Below, piece by piece: positions 1 to 10,663 of a stretch of DNA of 64,000 bases. The stretch is taken from contig CM026425.1 in the NCBI GenBank assembly GCA_014871385.1, positions 10,391,105-10,455,104 on the forward strand. Direction: 5' to 3'. The notes under the pieces were generated by a model that saw only the letters and a program-made list of their open reading frames with translations, ran no database searches and had not been told where the DNA came from. The stretch comes from Ceratodon purpureus. Taxonomy: Eukaryota; Streptophyta; Bryopsida; Pseudoditrichales; Ditrichaceae. Numbering within the stretch: position 1 is the stretch's first letter; every line of letters starts with the position of its first letter. The position numbers and the translations under genes are program-made.

Positions 1-219
<219 letters not shown>

Positions 220-1388
220 GAATGTTTTGGGGTTCCTGTCGCAACGACCAGTAAATGTTTCAGCACCCCCTCAGAAGTATCTCCTTGTTGCTGCTTCTGC
301 GTACATGAGATGGGAAAATCTATGGGGTTCTCAACAAGCCGTGTATTCTTGGACTCCAAATCGAAGCAGGTGTATTTTGAAGCGTAAGTCGAAGCTACAA
401 AATGTCAACGATCACCGCTCCATGAAGCTTCAGCAACTCGAGAAATTGTGAGGTTTCGATCTTCTCCTTTCGTGTAATTATTGCCATGCTTGACAGTGGC
501 TTCAAATCACTTCTTCTACTCGAGGTTTGGTCTTAGACACACGTGATTTATCCCTCTGACTTGCTTAGGAAGAGTTGTTGTTAGAGGAATTTTGTGACCT
601 CTCAACTTGCTAGAGAGAAAAGACAATCAAATTACCCTAGCAAAAAACTACGCACTAGTAGGTCGAGTCCTATCCCTGGCCCTTCTTTCTTAGCTTCTGG
701 TTCCCGGTTCTGCAGGTCACTTTCTTACCGTACTACCTCTATGTACCTTGCCTGCGGGCACCCCCTGTTTCTCTTCCTTTTAACCCGAGATGGGATTTCA
801 CAGGAATTTTTTGACCTCTTTGACAATCTGCATAGCTATGAGCGTGAGGGTTTAATGAATAGGAAATAGAAAAGAGTGAACATCTTCTAGAAGACAACAG
901 TTCGTAGGGGAAGTGTAGCGTGTCGGAGGGCAAGAGTTCAGGTTACACGGCGTGACGAGCCTAGGCTTCGGTAGTCAAAACAGGGAACAACCATAGAGTC
1001 AGAACAGAAACTAGGTCTTAAATGACGGTAGCTCAGGACCTTCTTCAGTCGTAGTCTTTCTGCTAGGTGCTCCTTATCACTAGTGGCTTACCATTTTGCC
1101 AAAATGGAGCTATGTACCAACTTCGCTTTAAGCCAGAAACATGTACGTACTGTAAAATGAGGGATTTTTTTCTCAACTCGCATGGCACCTTTGAAGTTAG
1201 AAATACATATGAATGTGTTATGCTTCATAAATGTTTCATGTTGCTGCTTCTCCCGGATCTCACTTCGTTCAGTTTCCATTCTTGATTAGTGTGCTAAAAT
1301 TTTTGAGTTCCTAGGATTAAATTGAAAGTTTGTATCAGATGTTTTCATCTGAACCGTGCGATACGAGTGCGTCCTGCCTCATCGTACG
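220..1388. other. PRP17 3' flank, no further gene seen
   Basis: This stretch follows the PRP17 stop. Short open frames exist on both strands, but none has a recognisable domain or credible splice structure. It probably holds the PRP17 3' UTR and the spacer before the tRNA gene. No canonical AATAAA was found near the stop. Confidence 0.5.
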
Positions 1389-1459
1389 GCACCGGTGGTC
1401 TAGTGGTAGAATAGTACCCTGCCACGGTACAGACCCGGGTTCGATTCCCGGCCGGTGCA
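1389..1459 (+). tRNA. tRNA-Gly (anticodon GCC)
   Basis: The 71-nt sequence folds as a cloverleaf. The acceptor stem GCACCGG (1389-1395) pairs with CCGGTGC (1452-1458), followed by discriminator A1459. The anticodon stem GTACC/GGTAC encloses loop CTGCCAC with anticodon GCC at 1421-1423. The T arm CCGGG/CCCGG carries the internal B box GGTTCGATTCC (1438-1448), and the A box is in the D arm (TGGTCTAGTGG). A TTTT run at 1461-1464 is a fitting RNA polymerase III stop. CCA is not encoded and there is no intron, as expected for a nuclear plant tRNA-Gly(GCC). Confidence 0.97.
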
Positions 1460-3213
1460 CTTTTGGTTTTGCTGATGGTAGCTCGTGCCTAATCGTTTTT
1501 TGGTGGGCAATTAATGAGTCGAACAGACAGGAGTTCGATGGTGAAATCCGGTTCTGTTGTGGGTGTGCTGGATGGTTTTTGCGGAGACAATATTTGTTGT
1601 GTTGCGGAGATTAGGCTTTGAAACTAAACAGAGTGGCGGTTGTTTGAATTGCACAGAATTTGCTCGGTTTTTGAAAAAAAATATTTAGAAAAGTGCTCTG
1701 AAATTGGGCTGAAGAAGCTGCATGCGGAATGTCTGAGCTGTTCTGTATTAACACAACCTTCGCCCACAATATGTCAATAAATCAACGGCAAGCTTATATC
1801 AAGGAATGCAGTTGCCCACAATATGTCTGAAGAAGATTTGAGCTCTCATCTATGCTATATATCTAAAGATGCTGGGATTGTCCCTGTCTCGCTCTAGAAA
1901 CTCACGACAAATGAGGTCTTCAATTTGCTTCGTGATCAACTTGATATCAGGCTTAAGTGGATGAGAACATTGTCAAAAGGTTCCCAGGACAAACTGGTGA
2001 TGAGGCAACTGTTTTCGACTCTTCATGGATCACACAACACACGAATCAATGGTGTATTGTCTATCTTTATCCTCATTTTCTGCCACCTTCTTAGCTGCGA
2101 TGGAATCCTTATCCCTCTCATCTTGTCCGTGAGCTTGGAATTGAATTCAAAGGTGTCGCTTTGCCCAACAACCTTGGTACTTGGATAGTTGCTTAGAATC
2201 TTGTATTTTATACATGACAACGAGTGTCACAATTTGAGAATAACATCATCGATAAGGTTCACATGGTTCACGATAGCGTTGTAGCTCAGCCTATCTCCGA
2301 TATTGAAAAGCAAGAAGAATCGCACACTGCAGTAGTTTCACAATGAGGTCAATGGACTTGACATCAAAATTTCCTTTCATATGACAAGTTTGTAGGTCAA
2401 TGGCTTTTCCCATCTCCTCAAGCAAAATGAAGTTGGGAGGCTTGTAAGAGGGCCAAAACCCACTTGTAAGAGAATTCACTAACGATTCCAAGTGAAATAA
2501 TGACTACGAGAAAATCATCAAATAATTAAAACTTATCAAAACTTATCAAATTTTCTCATTATTTACATTCTGACCAGATACCCTCATTTACTTCTTTGTA
2601 GGATTTTCTTGCTCCCTTCTTAACAATCTGTTAGAGAAAGTGGCCAAAAGCTTCGCACTTGTGCTCCCTACAACACCCTTATTGAAGAAAAATTCAAATA
2701 GTTCCTTCAAATACTCGTGGAAAAGGAAAATATTCGTTCAGCAAGCATTCCTCCCCTTTTATCATGTAGCCAGAACATAAATCCACCATTATTTTATGAG
2801 TTTTCCATCTTTTCACAAGCTTCTCAACCATCAAATAGCAAGATTGATCATCGAAATTCCATGACTAATTTTAATAAAAAAGACTCAAAAAATGTTGTCT
2901 CTAAAGCAAAGTGAAAGAATTTTAAATCATAATAATAAATTACTCTTCCAAGTTTCTCCTCTGGTCCAACCAAAATCATCAAATAAAATAAAGAATACCT
3001 CATTTTTTGAGAATTCATCTCCTAAAATTCATCTGCTAATGTACTGGAGTGAGACCTGTGCAATACTCCTTCTATTTTAGGTACATAGTGACACATAGCA
3101 GTATGCAACTTTACGAAGTTGAACAAGGAATCTATATTACAATACAACTCACTTAGTCTCGCTCAACCGTTCCGTGCTGAAATTTGTTGAGGAGGCAAAC
3201 TAAGCTATAAAAA

Positions 3214-3217
<4 letters not shown>

Positions 3218-3283
<66 letters not shown>
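3218..3283. repeat. (TA)n microsatellite
   Basis: An uninterrupted run of about 32 TA dinucleotides. It is a simple repeat, probably length-variable between individuals and prone to assembly length error. Confidence 0.97.
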
Positions 3284-3284
<1 letters not shown>

Positions 3285-3420
3285 CTTTTATTAGAAAAAT
3301 GTATTCAATGGCACGGGCCCCACTAGTACTCTATATATGTAACTTGAGTATCTTCAATGATCGGCCTGCTCACTTGAAAGTATTCTGGTTGTACCAGAGT
3401 ATCCCACTGAAGTGGAGGTT

Positions 3421-3498
3421 TGCAGAGTTCAATTCTTGCCGCGGTGGAGTCTTTTGTTTAATCCCAGTGAGGATTTTAAGGTGTGCAGAGTTCAATTC
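3421..3498 (+). repeat. Pair of 15-bp direct repeats resembling a pol III B box
   Basis: TGCAGAGTTCAATTC occurs at 3421-3435 and again at 3484-3498. The core GAGTTCAATTC resembles the tRNA/SINE B box (GGTTCRANNCC). This may be a decayed SINE, but no A box, poly(A) tail or target duplication was found. Confidence 0.35.
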
Positions 3499-4309
3499 CT
3501 CATACCAACATATGATGGGTTTGTCTAGCGTCATACGGTATACGGAACACCTTTTTTTCAAAAACGAAAAGCCAGCTACTTGTCACGTTTTACTTTAAAA
3601 TGACCATAATATTTTACTCATTTATTTAAAGGGAAGAAGATAAAAAAAAAGCTAAGGAAGGCTCAATTCTAGAGAGGAGTTTGGAAGTTTTCCAGCTTGA
3701 ATCGAAATTCTTACCTTGAATCACATGCTCAGCCTATGAATCACAGACTGGGCATTTCAAGTTTTGGTGTTGTCTTTGGGTACTTTCACCATGCATATCA
3801 TAAACTTGCTCTTCAGATCACATCGCTCTGAAACTTCAGCCAGATGTAACACTCCCAGCTCCGGCTCCACACAAGGACCCATGTCCTTCCACACGTCTAC
3901 ACCATGTCGAAGCGCCGACCCCACTTGGCAGACGCACAGGTGTCCGTCTCGGATCAGGAACTAGCAACACAAAACTACTAGAATATTTATCAGATCCTGT
4001 TTCCTGGCACCGTTCCAGATGCACAGAAAAGCTTCTCACTTGCTTGTAACTAAGTGTTTCCTCCGAGGTTCAACTCTAGATGAGATCTACAGACTCCTTT
4101 TCTGCTGCCACAGTTGTACCTTACTAGATTCTTTTGCTCGCTAGAGACTTAGTCGTTGTCTAGAAACTAGGCGAGAGGGTGAAGCAGGGGGTGTTGAGAT
4201 TGTGGGAAACTGTCCCTTGGTTTAGTTCAGGGATCGACGTCGGTGACTTCTTTTGTGGAACCTTGTTACAAGCTAGTTTCTAGAAAGGTTTCAGTTTGGG
4301 AGCTCCGTC

Positions 4310-4432
4310 ATGAATGAGTTTGTGAGGCTGCTGTTTTACACGTATCTCCCACAGATTGCTGCCGTGGGATACTCAGCTCTGGCTGTCCTGATCGTCTCCC
4401 TGGTTGTCAAGTTTCTCAAGAAGGGCGCTTAG
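4310..4432 (+). CDS. Small single-helix membrane peptide, copy 1 (40 aa)
   Basis: ATG 4310 to TAG 4430 encodes 40 residues: a polar N terminus MNEFVRLLFY, a hydrophobic segment of about 20 residues (roughly 16-34) and a basic tail KFLKKGA. The layout is typical of a one-helix membrane microprotein with its basic end facing the cytosol or stroma. A purine is present at -3 of the ATG. The strongest evidence is a second ORF 139 bp downstream that starts MNEFVTLVFY: of the first 14 residues 10 are identical, and 7 of those identical codons differ only by silent third-base changes, a pattern expected under selection on the peptide. I do not recognise the family, and no function is assigned. Confidence 0.55.
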   Translation: MNEFVRLLFYTYLPQIAAVGYSALAVLIVSLVVKFLKKGA

Positions 4433-4570
4433 TCTTGAGTGATTACTGCCGTAGTTTCAGTTGGGTCTTCCTTTTAGCCTCCTCTGAGTAGTGACGGGTT
4501 GGTTTTAGTCAGTGAAGATAGCACTACTATTATTCTAACTCTCAGGTTCATCGTTCTCGCTCTTTTCACG

Positions 4571-4675
4571 ATGAACGAATTCGTGACGCTTGTATTTTAT
4601 CAGAATCTTCCGGGTTTGATTGTGCTAGGGGTTACAGTACTCACCATCGTCTTGCTAGTGTACATGTTCAAGTGA
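4571..4675 (+). CDS. Small single-helix membrane peptide, copy 2 (34 aa)
   Basis: ATG 4571 (A at -3) to TGA 4673 encodes 34 residues: MNEFVTLVFYQNLP, then a hydrophobic helix with GLIVLGVTVLTIVLLVY and a short end MFK. It shares M-N-E-F-V-x-L-x-F-Y-x-x-L-P with the upstream copy, while the codons have diverged silently (AAT/AAC, GAG/GAA, TTT/TTC, CTG/CTT, TAC/TAT, CTC/CTT, CCA/CCG). The tail is shorter than in copy 1. The two could be separate genes, two ORFs on one transcript, or upstream ORFs of an unrecognised transcript. The spacer of 138 bp (4433-4570) has no convincing promoter by eye. Confidence 0.55.
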   Translation: MNEFVTLVFYQNLPGLIVLGVTVLTIVLLVYMFK

Positions 4676-5838
4676 TTATCCCTGCAGCTGCACCAGTCGA
4701 CTTTAGGGGTTGCCTGTTTCTTCGGCTTCTCTTAACCGTCGCCAGGACGATGCACTTTGGGTGGAAGTCTAGTGCGAGCAATGGCTCAACGATGGCGTCT
4801 TTCGTCGTCCAAGAGAGTGCTCTCGATTTGAGGTAATTGTGGAGTGTGAGTCGATCCCTGCATCTGCCATAGCTCCTTACATGTTTCTTTGGAATCAACA
4901 TACACTGGTTTATTTGTGATTTTGGTTTCGTTTTCAGCAATTGCCATGCTTTTGTTGTGCTTCAGGGTGGTTCGTGGATGTCCTTGCGGAAGAGTTCGGC
5001 CAGTTTGCAAGTGAAGACGATAGTCACTCTGTTGTAGGGGTTTGGAATATCCGCAAAAAAGGCCATTCTCTTGGATACCAATTGAATTTCAGGATGCACT
5101 GCGGTGTCATGATTTTGTAAGTTTGTTTGCCTGAAACTCTTCAAAGGCTTCTTCATATTAATCTGGACTTATTGATTGATGATGTACTCTGCTTTTGTCT
5201 TGAGGATTGACCTCACGAATATGGATTTAGGGTTATTGTGAAATCAAGTGATGTTTGCCTCTATTACTATACTGTACATTTCCAATTTTAGGGACGAGAG
5301 TTTACAAAGCAAATTTATACAAAATCGCAATGACGTGTAATAGTTTTCTCCTCATAACCTTGTTACCATCACATCTAGACTTCATCGGGATTGAAACAAC
5401 TATTTTTTGCGATATCCTGTACATTTGAGTCATGACAACTTTTGATGATTGTATCTCAAAACATGGACAAGAGTAATACAGTGCTCAAACAATGTACAAT
5501 ATGCACTTCGGGATAATGGGATTTATTCAATTTCGTTGAGCTTTATAGTCCAAGCTCCGAAACTGAACCTCTTTTATCCTCATAGAGATATGCATATTCA
5601 TTAGTTAAGCTGATAATATTTTTTGAGTTCTACTTGAAGTAACACTTGATCCACACAAAATTTTGCTTTACATTTGAAGTTGTTGTATATAACACCTACA
5701 CAGAGAACCTATGTACACTCTGTTTTTTCTGCCGCAAATGACCAAATCATAATAAGCACAGTTCAAAATTGAAATGGAAACTGAAAAACGTCAAAACAAA
5801 ATTCAATATTTCGGTTGCTTTCCCACCACTCCAGTAAT
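4676..5838. other. Spacer between convergent small ORFs and the minus-strand gene
   Basis: No supported coding sequence. The right part is probably the 3' UTR of the minus-strand gene ending at 5839, with a candidate poly(A) signal at 5522-5527. Short frames around 4740-5150 have no recognisable features. Confidence 0.45.
5522..5527 (-). terminator. Candidate poly(A) signal AATAAA
   Basis: TTTATT on the plus strand reads AATAAA on the minus strand, about 310 bp past the stop of the seven-exon gene. Position and sequence fit a plant near-upstream element, but nothing else confirms its use. Confidence 0.3.
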
Positions 5839-8800
5839 TCACGCATTGCCCAAGTCCTCCCATGTCGGTGACACCGCATTTTGGGAACTCGACTCTCCTT
5901 GTGCTTGTGTATGAATCCTCTTCCATAGGGAAACCGACTCTTCTCCTAGAGCTTCAAGTTTCAACTTCTCAACTTGGGTTCGCTTCTCAAATTTCCAGAA
6001 GTCGGGGAACCTCAACTTTCCATCAGAGTTTCTCATGGGCTGTTCAGCTGATACAACTGTTTTCTCCTTCAATGAAATAGGTTCCATGTCTTCTAGAATT
6101 TTTTCCCAACGAAAATCTTGGTCATCTTGGGAACTAGACTCTCCTCGAACTGGTCCAGTACTTCTCTTCGGAGGTCCAGCAGATGCCGCTGATACTTCAT
6201 GGGGTTTTATCTGAGAAAGAAATTCATGATAACTCATTTCTCCATAAGCTTGTGCAGAGGTTCCATCGAGAGGACACGCTGATGTGGATGCTTTCTCCCA
6301 CTTTTCCTTTGACAGTGAACGAGGGCTTGGTACTGGAACGTTTGACTCTTCTGGTGCCTGTGGAGAGGTTACCATGGGTACGGAATCATCTAACATATGA
6401 TTCCCAATAAAAGTACCAGTTTCAAACCCGAAATCGTGCTGCTCTTCTATATCATCCCAAGGTGCAGTCTCTGCCCACCAATTCCGTTCATCATCATTGA
6501 GTTTCAAGGTTTTTCTCCTCTTGGGAGCCTGGGTCTTGCTATCCCTGAACGTCTGACCTGGGCTTGCTGTCTCCCTCTCATCAAACTTTTCATCGCCCTT
6601 GGGCTTGGGGACGGCCACCTTAAGCCAAGAGTTGCTCGCTTTTATCTTGTCAGCCAGCCATTTCGCAACTTTCTCAACTTTTTCTTGATAAGTTCCCCTC
6701 CATGCTACATCGCGACGTGTCATGAATTGCCTCGAATACGCTTCATAAAGGGAATCTTCACTAAAGGAATCCATCAACCAATCTTCGATCGTAGAGAGTT
6801 CCAATACCGCCGGAGGGGTTACTACCAACCACGCACCATACATGGCTTGGCAGATATTCTTCTCACAAGGAAGTGGAACAATCGAAGTAAGCAAGTCTGA
6901 CTGTGTTTGATGGTTGCATATACAACATGTCTGTTTGATGAAAACCAATTGAGCAACCACATACTGCATAAGCCCTGTTATGAGCTCGCCGTCTGGAAAT
7001 TCGTACCCACTGTCAGCTCGCTTGACATGCACCTCTTGTTTCAGGTACTGCCGCACCAGATGAGGTATGTAACATGACATGCCTGCCACTGGCGGCAAAA
7101 CTTTGGTTTTAGCCCCAGTATCCTTCCAGGTTCCCATATGACCAGAAGGCACACCTTGATGAGCAGAGACTCGAACATCTCCTTTGAGAAGACTTTCACG
7201 CACGTTGGTCGAGTCAAGGAAGATCTCCACGTGGAGAGGAGACTCACGCGAAATACCAGTTGACAACGTAGCGATGTCATCTTCCATAAAAGAGCCCACT
7301 TGAAACTTCAACTCGATTGAGCACCTGTTCACATCGATAGTAAGAATCCCTTTGTCAGTCCTTATTCACAGATTTATTAACACGTAAATAGGTAGACCAC
7401 TTGTTCAAATTCGCGCAAGTATTCAACACAAAATTAGCGTATTGTCAAATAACATCTCGTACTGTTTTCCCCAATTCTAGTGTGTGAAAAATCTTCGTTT
7501 ATGAATGTTGGACATAAAGTACCTTAACTTGTTGAATTTACATGAACACCACTGAAGTACGTTCCCCTCGGTAGCTGCGTGTAAGACATATGATCTATAT
7601 GCATGAGAAATTTCCGGATCATAGGCTGGTTCCTCTGCCAAAGTTTCAAGTCGTGCTGTCCGTGTCTTTTTCACAGATGAAGCTGTCCAGACATCCCATT
7701 CACAAAATTTAAGTTCAGATCCATATTGTATTAAACCACCATCTTGGCTTCAACTGAAATTCGCGAGCTCGAGAAAAAGCATTGCATCGAACAGAGCATT
7801 GAACTGATTTTAGACTAAGTAGCAGTAAACTACACACCAGAGGAATACCAACCAACATCCTATCCACGTCACTAGTCTGTAATATCTATAAAGAATACAC
7901 AAGGTGTGCTTTCTTAATAAGAAAGCTTTGAGATCTTAAAGGCGATAGATGCTAGAATTGTCCCCTAAGCAATACACGCTCTCGGAACTAATATCCGAGA
8001 GCTTGAGCACTTTCTTCGAAATCAAAAGAGAGTACTAGTCTAGGGCATAAGAAACAGAATAGTGAACAGCCATGCGTACCAGAAGAGAGAATGTCGTGGT
8101 CAGTCCAACCGCCTGAATTTGAAGACGACCAGCTTGCTAAGCGTTGCAAGACCTTACTTTCTCGTTCGTCTTGGACACAACTACTATGTTCCTGTTAAAT
8201 AAAATATCATGTCAGTGATTGTAAGCATATGCTAGATAGTGACTACATAGCTAGCATGGTCATAAATCAGATGCAATACCAATGCGGTTTCGCTTTCGGG
8301 AGTGCTGAATTCCTGATAATTATAAGTGGATATTTCAGACAATCATGCGACTCAAATTATACGCCTTCTTCCATTGCACCCAAAGTCCCCGTAATTTGAA
8401 CCCCGTAATTTTAATCGAACTTGGTCCCCTGGAACCTAAAATATTCTGTGACGATAACGAAACTTTACATTCACCGAGAACTTCCTTTAGAACCAGATTT
8501 TTATTTTAAAATAACCAGTTAGATTTCAGGGTTGGTACGATCACTAAAGGCACATTGGCATGAAGTTCAACAAATGACTAATGTTAACTGGCTTCATGAA
8601 ACGATTCAATAAACTAAAATTATATTCTGCAAATTTGGAGAGTAAATTACCTGGTCCGAATCGTCCCCTGAGCAGGTAGCAGAATTCATCTTCAAGCTAA
8701 AAAAATCGTTGATTAGTGGTGAGCAGTCGCGCTTTCCAAATGGATCTAAATCTCGCAGCATCACGTCCAAGCTCTCTGCATCTGAAAATTCGGCACCGAG

Positions 8801-10663
8801 AATGTCGGTTTCATCCTCTAGGGTTGACTCATTCCTTTGTGATCGTACAACCTCCCAGCTGCTCTCAGAAGACGTATCATTTCCAACGTCGCTTTGCCAA
8901 CTACTACCAAATGAGTGAGTTCGGAGTAGCGTTCCTGTTGGATTGTTGTTGTCACCCAAATCTTCGATTCCAAATTGATTACAATCGAGTGGATTTATTA
9001 AATCCAGCGAGAGGCCGTCGAGGTTAGCAGCACCAGGTCCAAAATCTTCTGACTTACAATACTGTTCAGTTGCCGAGGGCTTCAGCTCCTCATAGATTGC
9101 AGAATTTATCAAACCGTCTTGTTCGCAGGGTAGACGCGGAGTGGAATCTGGATCCACCTCATCTGAACACTCATCCATTTCTGAGTCGCTGAGATTTTCG
9201 ACAACGTCACTGTTGGGTTCATCGTCTGCATTTGCAGTCAAGAAAGGAATCAGAACATTGTCAGCTTACAAAAAATTAGCGAGAGCATTATGGCTTCACG
9301 ACTGTTAAGGGCATAAGTCTACCATTTGTCATAGCCTGTCAACAAACAAGGTCCACCGTTTTATAAACGAAATCATGGTTAAATTTATCCGCTTAAATAT
9401 ATCTAAAACCATATTCTTTGAAAATCAAGGTTGATGTTTCAACTCTTTTACCTCTCTTAAATTGAAAAGCGTGAGGAACTTCGGAAGGTTTGCTGTACAA
9501 ATCAACAAATACTCGTGCGCCGACCTCAGCAACCTCTGCAATTGCTGCTGCAGCTGTCTGGCATTTCATTGCTGCATGGTTCACTTGCTGCCGAACCCAG
9601 AGACTGCCGTTTTTCCTCGAGTCCTTCTCCCAAACCTACCATCAAAACGCAAAGAGTTCAACCGACCATTGGCAATCACTTTCTCTAAAGAGCCTAATAA
9701 ATTGAACAAGATAGCCTAGCTGAAGGAGGTAGTTGGGTAGAGAGGAGAACCTGCTCATTGTAAAAGTAACTAGTCAGATCGTAAGTTTCGTCTTGTTCTT
9801 GTTGAAGAGCTTGCTGAGTTAAGTGGTAGGCAGCACTTAGCCCTAGAATTGTTTCCAGCACATCTGAAATACTTTTTGCAGTTTGCAAATCACGGACACA
9901 CCTAAGAAAGGGTGTACTGAAATTCTCTCCTATTATCTCTGCCTTCTTTTGGGAGGAAGACGCTGCCGTTTCTGGAGAAAAATGTGGATTTCGTTAAAAA
10001 TTTCATGGGCCAAAAACATGTAGAATTTGACATCACATGACTTAGAACATTGCCGTTTGAATCTGTAATCTGCTCTTTAAAAATCAGAGTTACTAACATA
10101 TCAATTTGACTCATGCACTCAAGGTCGGCATGCACATAAACCTCATTATTCAAAATTGATGTCTACTTCGAGTACGAACACATACCTCTTGTATTGAAAA
10201 AGCGTGCGAGTAAGTTGTTGCTCAGCTTATCATCGACATCGAGATTATCAATCGAGACATCCCTACCAGGTGACCCCTCTCGCAGTCCCAGGTTCTGCAT
10301 GGACAAGGGCAAGAGAGCCTGTGATCCGAGGAACGCCACCTCGTCGCTCTGGGGGCAAACTTGAAGGGGACGAGTTCCATACGGAGAGCGAACAGATACT
10401 TTAAATTCAGACCCCGACACAAGCAGCCAATTATCCTTTGTTTCGCAGTAACCAGAGTAGTTGGAGGGAGGGGTCAATTCCCAATCAAGCCTTCCAATCT
10501 TCACGGTGGCGACGCCTTTCCCTGTGGGCATAACCGAGGCTCCCTCAATCAGAGCAGCCTCTTCAACTAGTCGTGGGAGCGCTCCAACTTTTGATTTCCA
10601 TTTCGCAATGTCTGTTAGAAGCTTCTCCTCGACAGAACCCCATGACTGTCTAGCACCTTCCAT
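5839..10663 (-). CDS. Uncharacterised 1057-aa protein with a PARP6/8-like cysteine pattern, 7 exons
   Basis: Exons (minus): 10663-10186, 9971-9751, 9587-9452, 9225-8651, 8191-8080, 7682-7542, 7349-5839. All junctions are GT-AG with matching phases, and the joined frame is 3174 nt. It starts MEGARQSWGSVEEKLL; the N-terminal half is mostly globular, then acidic and Ser-rich (exon 4). In the last exon, near residues 696-721, lies C-x2-C-x16-C-x4-C (CCIC...PCEKNIC), preceded by a hydrophobic helix. From memory this spacing equals a conserved cluster just upstream of the catalytic domain in animal PARP6/PARP8. Here the remaining ~330 residues are basic and acidic low-complexity sequence with NLS-like KRRK, and no ADP-ribosyltransferase fold (H-Y-E/I motifs) is visible. 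Role and location are unknown; a nuclear protein is an inference. The relationship to PARP6/8 is tentative. Confidence 0.72.

Larger units (their letters stand above)
1465..4309. other. Intergenic, AT-rich, no supported gene
   Basis: Only short open frames without recognisable domains occur. The notable contents are the (TA)n run and a pair of tRNA-B-box-like direct repeats listed separately. The last few hundred bases probably include the leader of the small membrane-peptide ORFs that follow. Confidence 0.5.

Noticed and set aside
9902-10153. Minus frame immediately downstream of exon 1 of the seven-exon gene
   Set aside because: Most of it cannot be joined in phase to exon 1. The acceptor at 9973-9972 gives an in-phase continuation, so the rest is intron.
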